NCBI GenBank assembly: GCA_002118135.1
Contig: BDIU01000276.1
Location: 45,143 to 109,142, forward strand
DNA length: 64,000 nt
Source of the DNA: Trebouxia sp. TZW2008
Taxonomy: Eukaryota; Chlorophyta; Trebouxiophyceae; Trebouxiales; Trebouxiaceae
Direction of reading: 5' to 3'
Shown one piece after another: positions 34,001 through 46,200 of this stretch. The notes beneath the pieces were generated by a model. That model saw only the letters and a list, made by a program, of their open reading frames with translations, did no database searches and was not told where the DNA came from. The stretch's first letter is position 1. The number at the start of each line of letters is the position of its first letter. The translations under genes and the position numbers were made by a program.

Positions 34001-37000
34001 TGTGCACTTTGGGGAGACTCTGCCAGAGTCGATCACGCCAGAGCACATTATCAGCACTGGGCTGCTAGCTGTCTGGGCCGTTGCCATCTTTGTTGGCATG
34101 CTGTTCTGCTTTGGCATTGGAGCTGCCACTGGTGAGCAATATATCTATTTGTCTGTGAATCTTGATCAATGTCTGAAGTTCTGTGCTGGCATGCTCCTCT
34201 ACTTTCCCATACAGCTGTCATGCATGAGCTTCACTGTCTGCCTGTCTGTGTTTAGCGTTCACGCTGACGTGTGCTTGTTCTGGCGTCGAAGCTGCCACTA
34301 AAGAGCTGTCTGTCCTGACTGTCTGTCTGTTTGTGTCCTTGCCAGTATGACTAGCTATATGTGTGTGCCTCTGTCTGCGTCTATATGCTTTGGCTGACGC
34401 GCTCGTTTGTCTTTGCAGTGCTGCCGCTGGTCAGCCATCTGTCTGCTTAGTCATATTTTGAATATGTATCTATCGATCTGTCTGCTTGTACAGGCATGCT
34501 CTTTTGATTTGACAGTGAGGCCACACTGAGTGAGCTGACGGCCTGTCTGTCTGTCTGTCTGTCTGAAGTCATGACGCATACTGTGCAGGCTTGTTCATCC
34601 CTTCATTGGCGCTGGGGGCAGCCTGGGGTCGTATGGTGGGTATGCTGGTCAGGCATGCTGTGCGGCACCACCACATTGCCATCTCACTGCCAGCATATGC
34701 GGTAGGTCACTAGGTAGCATAGGAATTTTGGTCCATTGTCACTGTTTACACCAGTTTCTCAGCATATCTGGTAGGTCAATAGACGACATCGCTGATTTGT
34801 GTCGATCTTAGAAGCAGGCTACTGGTCAGGCATGCTGCGCACCACCGCCACATTGCCATCTCGCTGCCAGCACATGCGGTAAGTGCGTGGCTTGCATGAC
34901 TGTTGCGTGTCACTGTCATATTTGCAATTGATATTTGTCGCCATCTTGCTGCAGGATATGCAGCAGGACAATGCACAACTTCACCCTTTTTTCAAGTCAG
35001 CATCAGCATGGATATATCACTCATCGCTTGCCGCATACCTTGTCTCTGTAGTATCTGCGCGTTTGTAGTGATGGCTCCAAAGCTATTGCTGTTGCTGCCC
35101 ACAACATTTCCTGCATAAAGAAGATCCAGGTATCAAACAGCTAGTTGGAACCCAACAGCAGCTAAACCCTGCATGATCAAAGCCTACTTGCATGGCAGCT
35201 CATATGTAACTTGTGTTCAGGCTGTGGGGGCAGCAACACAGCTCAGTTGAGTTGCTTGTATGGCGCTCAGCTTCATGGTACAAGTTGTGCGGTCAACTCG
35301 CATGACTGTGTCGCAGGCTGTGGGGGCAGCAGCGCAGCTGGGTGGAGTTACTCGTATGACGCTGAGTATCACTGTACTGGTCATGGAAGGCACAGGAGCT
35401 CTGCAGCTGGTGGTGCCCATGATGCTTGCAGTCTTCGTGGCCAAGATTGTGGGCGATGCTGTTGCCATGGGCGTGTATGATCTGCACATCAAGATCAGGG
35501 GTGCACCTGTGCTGGTGCGTATTTGCATGAAGAAGTTCCCTTGAACACTTTGTTTGCATGGTTTTGGTTAAGCTTGTAGTCTTTGGCTTGAACATTATAA
35601 GCAGTGCTGTTGCCAAGCCAGCTTGTACTCTGAACAAGTACTGAATGAACTCCCAACTTGCCTGGATGTGCGTCAGGGCTCGACGCTCGTTGCCTGCATC
35701 TCATCATTGCCCCCTTATCAGGCAAGCCAAACTGGCGCAACTACTGCAATTGTCTCTGGAGTCTCACCAGCGCATTCATTGCGGTAAGCTGAACGTGGGT
35801 GAGATACGACTGCCTAGATAACAGCCCTGGAGCCTAACATGCTGATGTTCAAGCTATCATGCATGTCTTGCAGCTGGAAGCATCTCTGCGACCCCACCAT
35901 TGCTTTTCCAACAACAGCAACCTGTTTCTACCTGATTATCTAACCCTTGCTGCAATGCCTTAGCACAAGCGCTGCAGTTGCAGTCATCTCTGCAGTCTCA
36001 CCCATGCATGATAAGTGACAAACTGAGCATGGGCTAGCTAATGAGCGCCCACATGACAGCTCAGATGACACATGTTGAGCCGGTCATGCTTGTATCCAAG
36101 CTCTGACATGTCTTGCAGCTGGAGTCTTCTCTAGAGTCACATCAGCGCATGGTGAGTGACAAGCTGAGCGTAGGCGAGCTGATGACCACTCAGATGACCG
36201 CTCTTGAACCCGTCATGCTGGTGTCCAAGTTGGAAGGCGTGCTCAGGCGCTGTGCTCATCAGGCCTTCCCTATTACCAATGAAGTGGACAAGGCCTTTGC
36301 TGCCAGTAAGTTGTGACTGCAATGGATCGTGACTTCTGTGCAACAGACCACATTCTGTTCGATTGCAATGAACAAAAGTATCGCTGTTATTGGAATCCAG
36401 TGCGCATTTACCCCGCTTCTGATCCCTACGTCACTTGCCCTGTTGCCCTGCTGCACAACGTTGAGTGGTGTGCTGAACGCCTGACTGTTGCAAGGAGCAT
36501 GTATCAGCCAAGTCAAACGCAGCTTGCTGACTCTGTCATCACTTGTGAGATTTGTCTACTACAGCGCACACTTTCCATGCATGGGCGCCTTATCTTTGTC
36601 TGAAAGCCAGCTGTGTGAAACGTCTTGGAATGAGGTGTGAAGCAACTTGATTTGTCAAAATAGCGCATCAGGTGGCATGTTGCTGCAGATGAGAGCTTCC
36701 CATTGCATGGAGTGATAAAGGCGACCCATTAGCTTTTAGCAAGCGTCACATTAGCGTTTTCAGCATGATGGGGAAGGCTGTTGTCAACCGCTTCAAGAAA
36801 GCTAGCCTTGAGTTTTGCTTGTGGAAGTAGCTTTATGCTTTTGCTGCAGATGAGAGCTTCCCATTGCATGGAGTGATCAAGAGGACACAGATCTTGAGGA
36901 TGCTGAAGCACCGCATTGGCCTATTTCAGCATGATGGCATGTCAGCGTGGCCTCCTGCCAAACAGCGCATCCCTGACACCCAGGTGAGATAAGAATCCAC

Positions 37001-39814
37001 ACCCAATTTGTGTCCTGTGTTCAAGGCCTGAAGCTGACCACGCTGTTGCATTCTAAGCATTGAGGCATGTCAGCGTGGCCTTTTGCCAAACAGAGCATTC
37101 CTGACCCAGGTATTACAACAATCCATATCCATACTGTGCTCTGTATTGAAGGCCCAAAGCTGTCCACATTGTTGCAATTGAAGCATTGCGGCATGTCAGC
37201 GCGGCCTCCTGCCAAACAGCGTATTCCTACACCCAGGTGTGACAAACTTTTCGTTTGTGATCTGCTTCCCGTGTACAAGGCTTGCAATGCAAGCCCTTCA
37301 CGTCATATGAAGCAATGTAGGCAGTGCAACGTAGTTGCATGTACATGTAGCACCTCATGGAGCCACACGAAGCTTGCAGTCTGTGACTAGCCAGAACAAG
37401 GTGCGAGCTTGAAGTGTATTGTCCAAGAGCAATAGCAAGATATTTGCTTGCTTGTGTATTGTGACATTCAGCCTAACACAATCAAATCACTCCTGCATGA
37501 TGCATCAAGTTGCACGTACATTGACATACATACTTGCTGTGGCCACTTGCAGAATTGCTCATTCACAACTCAAATGTTTGAGACTCTTCTGACACAATTC
37601 TTGGGCTTCCTCTGTGCACTGCGCCTCCTCTTGTGCCGCCTAATGGCAATAAGTGCTTGATTGGGTTTGGGTCAGACGCACTGCTTGGACTTTTCTTGAG
37701 CAAATGCAATGCTGTAAACAAGCTTCGTGCATGACACAGGAGGGCCGCATTGAGCTGTTGGACAAGTTGGAACAGTTTCCGCTGAAGATCCGTGTCAAGG
37801 AGGAGCAGGAAGGCATTCTCAGGTGACCCTACGCAGCTGAACATCATTGTTACTTTCATGAAACACTACAATCTTGCTACGTCCACAAATAAAACAATCT
37901 TGCACTTTTCTGAATACTACGATCAGTGGAATTGTCGTCCCTGTTGTAATTGTGTCATAAAAGTTGTTGTTCATGCCCTCAATAATTTTGTTGTACCATC
38001 TTTCTCATACTTGTCATAGTTGTTTAGCATCATTACCATTATGTTTGATATTGCAATTGTTGACTTGGCATTTGTTGATGCCTGCAGAGACTTGACGGAC
38101 GAGGAGAGGCGCATGTACATTGATCTGAGGCCATTCATGCAGCGCACACCTTTCCTGGTGCACGCTAATGCCAGCCTGTCCAGGGCTTACCGCCTGTTCA
38201 GGACCATGGGGCTGCATCATGTGCTGGTCGCACCGCCTAAGCCCATGGTCATGGGTGTCATCACTCGCAAGGTCAGATCTGCTACCTGTTTACTGCATTC
38301 CCCACATGTGAATAGGTTGCTTGGTGCATCACCTGCAAGCCTCTCCAGGGCTCACCGCCTGTTTAGGACCAGGGGCTGCATCATGTGCTGTTGGCACTGC
38401 CTAAAGCCCATGATGATCGGTGGCGCACTAGCAAGGTCAGACATGCTGCTGGTTTCATGCAAAGCTCCCAACAGACGAAGGATGATACATGCATCATGTG
38501 CTGGTCGCATCGTCTAGGCCTATGGTCATGGGTGTGATCACTCGCAAGGTCCAACATGCTGCTGCTTTGCTGCTACAACACAGGTCGGTAGACAGAATCA
38601 TATGTACACCTTGTGATGGTGGTACCGCCTAAACCCATGGTTATGGGTGCCATCGCTTGCAAGGTCAGATCTGCTCAGCTTTGCTGCAATGCTCACACTG
38701 TCCTCAGGATGCAAGGTACAGTAAATAAAGTCTAGAATCACCTATGCAACTTTGAGCACAAAAGCATCATCACCAGAATGACAGGCAAAGATGGTACGAC
38801 GGCCCCAGGCATTTTTTTTTGCAGCCGCACAGTTCTGAGACAAACCTGAGCTATGCCGGGAAATACAAGCAAGCCTGTTCTTGCTCTATACGTGTCACAT
38901 CTAGCGCGTTGATAATCTGGGTTTCAGACGCTGCAAGCACCAGCATTATTATGGATTGCAGCTGTAGTCCAGAAAGCTGTCCCAGGCTCCCTCCACTCAC
39001 AGAGGCCCCTGCTGGGACGCCGAACAGCATAGCTTTTCCCTTGTTGCATTCAGATTGATTTGGGTGCAGGATGTGACTGAGGAGAATGCTGAGCTGGCGC
39101 TTGGTGTCAAAGCCAACAAGGGGCTCATTCCTGCTGCTGCCACACCAACAAGTGAGGCCATTGCTTGATGACCATCAGCTTGTACATGATATACCTGCAT
39201 TTGAGTGATCATTGAGTGAGGTGCTATGACCCCGCTAGATGCAACAAGTAAGACCAGTGTTGCATATGCCCGGTGCAAGTTGTCGTGACCAATTTGCATG
39301 CAAGCAGTCGTCCCTGCTTGCGCTGCCTTGCGTTGTTTACTGCATTTTACACTAAGCCTCATGCAAAGGACGACTTTTCAAGCAACGAGTAGCAAAGCTA
39401 TGTGTGCCCATCATAGCAGACTGCCACTGCATGTTGTGTCATACCTTGAGGTACATCTGCACGCTGCCGACACTGGGTGATCCTTGTACAATGACAAGAA
39501 AGCCTGCTTGTTTTGTGACAGTCTGTGGTTGAACCTGACCTAGCTGAGAGAAAGCTCTCTGTTTGCTTGACAACAGTCTGTGATCAAACGTCTTAAGCTT
39601 GAATGATCTAGCTGAGACATAGTGTTTGACAGGCGGTGGCACAAAGGATGTGCCATTTTTTCCTTACGCTCCTTACCAGCCTCAGGCAGAGATGAAGACA
39701 TCCAAAGTGGGTTTCAGTCGACATCAACCTGAGCAGCTGTCCACTGTAGAAGAAGACATGCAAGAAGAGGAAGAGCGTGAGGCTGAAGACAGTGAGAGGG
39801 TATGCACAGCTTGA
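28084..39814 (+). CDS. CLC chloride channel / Cl-/H+ antiporter with two CBS domains
   Basis: Eighteen exons close phase: 28084-28169, 28342-28600, 28773-28841, 29122-29206, 29909-30166, 30766-30907, 32255-32379, 32867-33258, 33459-33640, 33929-34131, 34589-34701, 35317-35514, 36119-36305, 36850-36983, 37740-37822, 38088-38271, 39070-39151, 39633-39814, giving 987 aa. CLC proteins move chloride or nitrate across endomembranes or plasma membrane. Selectivity motif GSGIPE lies at 236-241, with Ser as in chloride-preferring members rather than the Pro of plant nitrate exchangers. GKEGP at 278-282 keeps the gating Glu (280), and SIEEGA at 357-362 keeps the proton-pathway Glu, so coupled exchange is expected. 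Helix-N word GLFIPSLALGAAWGR is near 601. CBS1 (MTTQMTALEPV...) and CBS2 (FMQRTPFLVHANASLS...) occupy about 715-925. An acidic tail ends the protein. The N-terminal 165 residues are hydrophilic. Many introns contain exon-edge copies. Confidence 0.93.
29530..29860 (+). repeat. Three copies of the 5' edge of CLC exon 5
   Basis: Near 29541-29605, 29659-29695 and 29789-29850, each begins with a ...CAG acceptor and then a variant of AIGVSMGVLAFLVDIFLQRLN. The third reads AIGVRIAVLSFLIDILMQ. They lie about 110-130 bp apart, directly upstream of the true exon at 29909. Confidence 0.88.
30250..30340 (+). repeat. Copy of the 3' edge of CLC exon 5
   Basis: Repeats the end of the exon (GGCATT-CTGAG, CTCAATG-AG, GTGCACATCAAAG) and its GTACACC donor about 165 bp after the true donor. 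Confidence 0.85.
30560..30740 (+). repeat. Two copies of the 5' edge of CLC exon 6
   Basis: Near 30562-30640 and 30660-30735, variants of LLGLKTLVVKMFSVTL; the first has a tttcag acceptor identical in position to that of the true exon at 30766. Period is about 95-100 bp. Confidence 0.88.
30908..32254. other. Long CLC intron (6) without recognised insert
   Basis: 1.35 kb. GC-rich repetitive wording around 31000-31210 (GGCAGGG and CAGGCC variants). A minus-strand open frame near 31595-31828 is Ala/Glu-rich with no family similarity. No RNA gene seen. Confidence 0.4.
34540..34566. repeat. (GTCT)n microsatellite
   Basis: Tetranucleotide run in the CLC intron before exon 11; scattered CTGTCTG words surround it from about 34215 onward. 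Confidence 0.85.
34755..34885 (+). repeat. Copies of the 3' edge of CLC exon 11
   Basis: A short copy at about 34760-34785 (CAGCATATCTGGTAGGTCA) and a longer one at 34815-34885 (LVRHAAHHRHIAISLPAHA with a GTAAGT donor) follow the exon at 34589-34701. Confidence 0.87.
35219..35316 (+). repeat. Copy of the 5' edge of CLC exon 12
   Basis: Has acceptor gttcag and then AVGAATQLS followed by a stop; it abuts the acceptor of the true exon (AVGAAAQLGGV...). Unit length is about 98 bp. Confidence 0.88.
35725..36110 (+). repeat. Three copies of parts of CLC exon 13
   Basis: Near 35735-35800, 35870-35905 and 35975-36110. The last is longest and repeats the exon from LESSLESHQRM through EPVMLVSK with stops and small deletions. 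The true exon is 36119-36305. Confidence 0.82.
36680..36725 (+). repeat. Copy of the 5' edge of CLC exon 14
   Basis: Near-identical to the start of the exon at 36850 (ttgctgcagATGAGAGCTT and 25 further bases), then diverges. Offset is about 162 bp. Confidence 0.92.
37060..37235 (+). repeat. Two copies of the 3' edge of CLC exon 14
   Basis: At about 37063-37112 and 37187-37222, each carries GGCATGTCAGCG, GCCAAACAG and CCCAGGT with a donor, compared with the true exon end at 36983. Offset is about 115-125 bp. Confidence 0.9.
38300..38670 (+). repeat. Three copies of the 3' edge of CLC exon 16
   Basis: Near 38320-38436, 38485-38550 and 38600-38664, variants of ASLSRAYRLFRTMGLHHVLV and PMVMGVITRK, each ending AAGGT and followed by related intron sequence. 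They become shorter with distance from the true exon at 38088-38271. Confidence 0.9.
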
Positions 39815-41122
39815 CTGCTCTCAACGCTGTTTCAGTGTATTGAGTAAAAGCTGGCCCAAAAGAAAAATTCCACAACTTGAACTGAACAGCATGTCTTGGA
39901 AAATTGCCAAAATTTTGGTGGTAAGGTATTGTAGCAACAGTGGATGCCTGTTTCAGTGACCTCTGCAATGAACCATCTGGAAATTTTACTATTGTGCATG
40001 CCAAGCGTTTTCAGCTGATGTGCTTGCAAACATATATGATATTGCTATGATATGTATACCACCTGATCTCTGACCATTTCCAAAGGTTGCTGGTCAACGC
40101 AGTATTGAGCTTCCAGACCACTCATCAAGTGAACATATATGATAGTGTACAGAGTTTTGCTGATTGCGTGAAAGGCTGCTTCTGCTGACAAAGTTTTCTT
40201 CTCTTGTGAGTTTTCTTCTATCGCCTTTTCTTGCATGAGGCATTTCATGCTGCCATGCAGGCAGGTTTAATGAGTTCAAGCAGGGTTTGATCCGAGGTGA
40301 TGCAAGGCTCCAAGCACCACAAGAAGTGTACCATGGATTGGAAGCAACTTATTTAGCCTGACTTGATACTTGAATGTAATTACAGTAAACATGTGTTTTG
40401 CGTTCTAGCATGGGCGCGCCTGATGCACAAATGTGGTTTGAAACATCTAATCATAACCAGCAGCATAGCTGCAGCAGTATGCATGGTACTCATTCTATTC
40501 ATAGAGTAGCATCACGATGCTCAAAAAGAATACAGACAGTCAAGGCAGAACAGCATGACCCCTGTCTCGCCTTTGATCTCATTTGTCATGAGATGAGCAA
40601 TGGACGCTTGTTGGGCCAAACAGCTCGTGCTCAGATGCTACTACCAAATTTGCACCCGGACAACTGCAGGAAAGAGCTGAAAGCTTGAGATGCGGCACGA
40701 CCCAAAGTCAACTTTGATTCATGCGTCTGAAATGCATCTACATTGCTGCAGACAGCCCTGAAAGCAAGAACGTGATCTTTGCTGCCAATAGTAGTACTAC
40801 ATAGGTGATTGTGATTGTGCAATTTCCGTCCGACTGAGGGCCACACAGCAGTTGCTTGCATGTGTGTGGACCGAGCATGAGGTAGCACTAAGTCTTGCAA
40901 AAAAGATGGCATGCGTGCTGTCGTGTTTCTTTGACAAAGGATGGACTCAGCGTAACAAGGGCGCTCCTGGTGTGGCAAACTGTACATTGTGGTCAAGCTT
41001 ACCATAACAAGGTTACCTTTAGTGCCTGTTTGCACAGCTCTCAGCTGAGACCTGCAGGTATCATAATGTGCTCATGTGCTGCCTGGGTGTGTTGACATGT
41101 TTTGTCGTGTTTGTTGAAAGAA
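39815..41122. other. Intergenic region between convergent genes
   Basis: 1.3 kb between the CLC stop and the F-box-like gene stop. No ORF with family support and no RNA gene recognised. Around 40371-40376 is a TGTAAT word that could serve polyadenylation. Confidence 0.45.
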
Positions 41123-42529
41123 TCAGGCAGCATTCTGCAAATACTGCGAAAGAGATTGTCTATCCACTAATACCTTCACATGAGGACGCTTTGATGCCAA
41201 ATTGTAAAACAGAGCAGCTGAAACTGCCCATGATTCGCCAATGTGTTCCTTGACATCACTCAAAGACAGCAATGTCAAATGCTCCAATTTCAAAAGACTG
41301 ACTGCACTGCTTTGACTCAGGTACAACGTAAAATTTGATAGGACAAGTTCCCGTAGAGATGGCAGCTGGTGCCATTGACAGTCTGAAAAAAGCGGAGGAC
41401 ACAGGTTCGCATGACTAGAGAGCCCCCTAGGTGTACCTTGCAGACACAGTCGTGTGAGTTGTGTCAAGCTGGTCAAGATTGTAAGAGAATTGTCCAACGG
41501 TGAACAGCGAATTTGTTCAATGTTCAGATGCTGCAGTGCTGTCAACTCACTGACCCATCCCAACTGTATCAGATCCATAACTCTGCTGCTGCGCAACTTG
41601 AGTGTGACAAGATCTGTGAGGCGATTCATGTGGGCAGGCACGACTGACAAATCTTCCATTAAAAGCTGGCTGCCTTGAGTGTCTGAAATGATTGAATCTG
41701 ACAATGTCAAGACTTGCAAACTCATACAAATAGGTAGTGAGTCTGGATGAAAGCCGTCAAGAGTACTTTTTGAAATCAGCAGAGTCCGCAATGCTGACAG
41801 AAAGCTGCAGTCAGCTAGATGTGTGACATTTGCGTACATCAGAGACAAGTAGGTCAAATGCTCCAGATTGTGCAGACCCCAAAATTTGCCTTCCAGATGT
41901 AAGTCTGTGAGATATGGTAGGCTTTGCAGAGCTGACAGGTCCCACTGAAACTCGTCATCGCTTGGAGATAGCCAGACTTTTGCTAGGGTGCGGAAGGCTG
42001 ACAACAATACAAGAGTAGCTTCATCAAACTCCGCTATGCTGACACATGTAAGAGGAGAGTTCAAGACCGCCAAGCCGCTCAGAACAGCATATAATATAGA
42101 TTTAACGCAGGTAGCCTGCAAGACTCTGATCGAGACCTGGCTCTTATGCAGCCAGAATAGCAGTCCCGGAAGCCTCGTTATATCAACTCCCAAGTCGAGC
42201 TCAAGCCGTTGCGCATGCTCGTCATACAAAGCTTTGAAAAACTTGCTTACAAGCCTGATCCCCAGGTTTGGTAGCAAAAGATCATACTGCTCAACACTTC
42301 CAAAGCCTGGTGCGTCCTCGATGCCTTCGATCATGTTGAAGATGCGAGCCCAGACTTCTGAGTTCAAAGACAACAAGCCTTTCTGCTCTACGGAGGATGT
42401 TTGTGCGTGAGGTTGCTGCAGAGCATCGCTAGGGGGCTGAGACGATGACTCGCTAATCAGGCGTGCTGCCGCTGGCTCCTCCTCTGCTTCCTGCTGAGTG
42501 GACTTGAGTCGTTGGCTGCGACGCTGCAT
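41123..42529 (-). CDS. Intronless F-box-like / leucine-rich repeat protein
   Basis: One uninterrupted frame of 468 aa from the ATG at 42529 (an upstream GTG-initiated extension of 8 residues is disregarded). The N-terminal 60 residues are basic, then Gln/Glu/Ser-rich. A compact helical segment follows (LNSEVWARIFNMIEG, then RLVSKFFKALYDEH), matching the layout of an F-box, though the Leu-Pro start is absent. From about residue 90 there are irregular leucine-rich repeats such as LPYLTDLHLEGKFWGL, LEHLTYLSLMYANV, LTALQHLNIEQI and LPSLRELVLSNF. F-box/LRR proteins select substrates for SCF ubiquitin ligases. It is the only large single-exon protein gene among intron-rich neighbours, suggesting retroposition or a distinct, expanded family. 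Confidence 0.75.
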   Translation of the reverse strand: MQRRSQRLKSTQQEAEEEPAAARLISESSSQPPSDALQQPHAQTSSVEQKGLLSLNSEVWARIFNMIEGIEDAPGFGSVEQYDLLLPNLGIRLVSKFFKALYDEHAQRLELDLGVDITRLPGLLFWLHKSQVSIRVLQATCVKSILYAVLSGLAVLNSPLTCVSIAEFDEATLVLLSAFRTLAKVWLSPSDDEFQWDLSALQSLPYLTDLHLEGKFWGLHNLEHLTYLSLMYANVTHLADCSFLSALRTLLISKSTLDGFHPDSLPICMSLQVLTLSDSIISDTQGSQLLMEDLSVVPAHMNRLTDLVTLKLRSSRVMDLIQLGWVSELTALQHLNIEQIRCSPLDNSLTILTSLTQLTRLCLQGTPRGLSSHANLCPPLFSDCQWHQLPSLRELVLSNFTLYLSQSSAVSLLKLEHLTLLSLSDVKEHIGESWAVSAALFYNLASKRPHVKVLVDRQSLSQYLQNAA

Positions 42530-42656
42530 AGAACTCGAGTGGTGCCTGAGCACACGTCTTCAATTCCAATGCAATGCAGATCTAACGCTGTCAGAGCGTA
42601 CGAGTGCCTGTGCTGTGGTGTCACAAGCAAAGCGATGACGACGGTGGAGCCCTGGC

Positions 42657-43058
42657 GTGTCGCCGGTGCTTGACCTGGTTCTGGACGTTTGGAGCATTCG
42701 TCAATCAGCGGAAACGGCAGTGTTTGGCCTGCCGTTTATTCCCATTTTTGTTGGCCAAAAGAATTTGCATTTTGAGCAAGCGAGAGTCTGCCGACATGAA
42801 TCAATGCCAAAGTCAATACATTGTCACAGGGAGAATGTTGCAGCATTCTGTCACAAGGTCGTTGACATCTGGCCAACAGCTTGGACAAGTCTCACTTTGA
42901 GCTGCCTTGCAAGACCCAGATTGAATGACTTCGTGTCAGTTCATGGCAGCCTCAGGCCTCACTTCGGGACCAATGCTTTTATGTTTTGGGCAAAGGAGTG
43001 TCTGCAGACATTTACCAGGAAACCGGCAGGCCATAAAAAGAATGCCAGCCTGGCATAG
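42657..43058 (+). CDS. Uncharacterised ORF, doubtful
   Basis: An open frame of about 134 codons (for example GLPFIPIFVGQKNLHF, FGTNAFMFWAKECLQTF) without an ATG at its start and without recognisable family. A preceding stop limits it on the 5' side. It may be an exon of an unrecognised gene divergent from the F-box-like gene, or chance. Confidence 0.25.
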   Translation: MSPVLDLVLDVWSIRQSAETAVFGLPFIPIFVGQKNLHFEQARVCRHESMPKSIHCHRENVAAFCHKVVDIWPTAWTSLTLSCLARPRLNDFVSVHGSLRPHFGTNAFMFWAKECLQTFTRKPAGHKKNASLA

Positions 43059-43245
43059 ACCTGAGGCCTATGAGCTGCCAGGCTGTAACGTCCTATGCTA
43101 CTAGTAGTGTGTATTACACGACAGCAGCGTAGTACGTATTTCTAGCTTGCAATGTTCAGCATATTCACAGGGACATAAAGGAATGCCATGGTCTATCCAA
43201 GGCCTTTCAAACAAGCCTAAAGGCATCTAATCTTTCTTTTCATGA

Positions 43246-46200
43246 TCACAGGCTGGTTCTGAATGGCAGGGGCAAAGCCTCAAAGAAGCCCTGTACCGTT
43301 TGGTTGATTCCTTTGGCAGCAACGACATGCGGTTCATCGGCCTCCACAGGGATAATTTGTGCAGGCACACCATGTGACAAACTGTGCACAACATGATTTG
43401 CTGCAACTAAGCCTGTGATATATGCTCTTTCCTGTGAAAGTCCGTTTGCACCATGATCGAGCCCTTTTACCCAGTCTCCAGCCATGAAAACATTCCCCAA
43501 TGAAGTTGTTTGCAATGGGCGAGAGGAATATGATCCAGGGCTGAAATGGGTCACTGCGTCAGAGAAGCGCAAGACTGCGCTGTCTACCACCTGTAGGAAC
43601 AAACACAGACACTGAATAAAATTGCTTCCCACATGAGACGCAACTCATATCATAAGAAACAGTTTCTGAATGTGACAAAGCGACTGCACACAGACTGTTT
43701 GAACCTCACAATGCTTTCCCCTCCATTGTTTCTACTGTTTTCGCATATGGCAAGTTTGGAGCAATGCCGTTAGAGAAAGCCAAAGCTTGGGATTGCAAAG
43801 CTGCTCAAACAAAAAGACAACAAAAGTGTACGCCATTAAGCATCTTGACAGGAGCCTTTGGCATGAGTGGCAGCCCAGGTGTGACAGATTATGCTCAGCT
43901 CTGTTGAGCGTGCGAGTACCAGTCAGACACATGCTTAAGTGCATTGGTGCATAGCCGCCAGTGCTCCATCAGATAAGCTCAGACACTTGTGTGTGTCTAC
44001 ACAAGGCCGTTTTTGGAATAATGCTCTTTAAGTGCACAACAACACAGCACATTGCACCAGGCTGCTCATAGCTTCATCTGAATATACACTCTCTCACCTT
44101 TGCAGTCTTGAAAGTGGGCTCACAAGTGTCAATATTCCTCTTGACCCTGCCAATGATCTCCGCATCTGAGAGAGGCATCAGCGTGTTTGAGTGATAGAAA
44201 TCAGCTGCTATGACCGTGCCTGGCTCTGTCTTGTACTCATCCTGCAGCAATGCAACATTTGGTGAGCAAAATAAGACAGGATGTTGCTGTCGAATGTGCT
44301 GATGATCTCTGCATCTGAGAGAGGCATTATGACTGTGCCTGGCTCTGTCTTGTATTCATCCTGTAGCAATGCAAATCTTGGTGAGAAACTTTGACTATGA
44401 AACTGACAATGTACACTTTTAGCTGTGACAGACGTGAGATAATACTGAAATATGAAGTTGTTTTTGTCGGCCCAGCAAGTTTCTGCTCAAGATGTGCAAG
44501 TCATTATGTTTTTGCAAGGTAATCGACTCTGAGCTGGCCTGAAAGTTTGAGAATTTGAAGCAGGTTTGGCACATCAGCAAATCAAGATATGGAGGGCATG
44601 ATGCATACATACAGTCATAGGCTCTCATGATGCTTTGGTAAGCTCACAAGATTGCAGCTGACCTGAAGCTCAGACAAATTGAAATAAGTGCCGCCAACAC
44701 CAGGCTCAAATCCCGCCAAAACATTGGCTGGAAACCTAGTGGGTAGGGTTTGGTCCAACCATATCCGAGTTGCAATAACATCTAACCCTTTCAAGTTCAT
44801 GATGTTACGGAACTCTGGCCTGGTCCCCAGAGCTGAACAATTGGTGATCAGCTTCTTCATGCCTACACAGCAGATCCAAATCTTGACAATGCAGCTGTTG
44901 TGAAATGATGAAAAGCTTCTGCACACCTACAAATCAGATCCACTGCTGCACAGTGCACATCTTGCAAGGGCGTGCTGTGATGTCTGCATTGCTAAACGCA
45001 TTAGAACAGACAAGCTGGCAGTCGTACGGTCAGCAACAATCAGGTGCTTTTCCTACAGTGTGACTGCATGCCCAATTTTGTGTTTGGCTGAGCTGCATTG
45101 CAGCCATTGTAAGCACAACATGCACTGCAACACGGTATGAAGCAGAGAGATCATTTCCTCCCAGTTCATGCCTACATGACTTGTGATTGCAGCCTCTTGT
45201 TGGAGGCGTCAAAACCAGCACAATATGCAATGCACGCATGTCCAGTTAGATATATAGATTACTATTCCTACCATTGTTATTACTGTTGTTGCTGTTATAA
45301 TTGTGATTAATGTTAGGATTATTATCATTGTTATCATCATCATCCTTTATGATTTTATAGGTGCTGTCATCACCTGTTATTCCCACAGCAAAGATGACAG
45401 CATCAGCAGCGTAATAAGTCTTCTTCCCCTCCCTGGTGTTTGCATACACTCCATTTGCTGTTCCGCTTGCCTCGTCAACAGTCACATCAGTCACCAACTG
45501 CCCCCCAACAATGTTGCCTCCTTGCTTCTTGATTAGCTCCACCAATGGGGAGAAGATACGCTCACTTACGGAGCCCTTACACCAGCATACGTCGAAGTCG
45601 TACTGATGCGCCAGAGCTGCACAGTAACACTACACAACGCATCATCAGTCATTCATTCAGAGCAGCCTTCTCTTTCAAACAAAATACAGTCGCATGCAGA
45701 GATTGGCAACACATGCTTGAACAGCGCACGCTCAAGTTCAATTGATACAAGCACTCAAGGCCCAATTCATTTCTGATTGTCGTCCAAGCTGCTTTCTCTG
45801 ACACTGCAGACAATGTTCCATGAGGCATACTCCCAGCTATGTCAAGTCTCTCAAGGCACATAGTGCAGGGTCAGGTAGGTAGATGTCTTGGCCAACGTCA
45901 CGATGAAAGTGATAGGTCAACATGCAATGCTTAGTGCAAGATCACCATAGCTCATGTTGTGATCTTGTCAGATCACACGAACCTTGTTGCCTGCAGCGCA
46001 ACCTTCAACATTCTGCAGTGATGATGCATGTACCAATCTTTGTGCAATTCACGGATGCTGCTGTAGAGTGATGGATCAGATCAGCAGTGCACTCACCATA
46101 GAAGCACAGGGCAATAACCCATGACTGTTGCTGACAGCGTTTCTGCAGGGAAAAGGACGCCCGATAGCAGCAAGGCAAGCAGCATGACAAGCGTTGCGCT

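Noticed and set aside
42604..42900. Cys-rich plus-strand frame as a zinc finger gene
   Set aside because: The cysteine spacing fits no family I recognise, and the frame overlaps an alternative frame of similar length.
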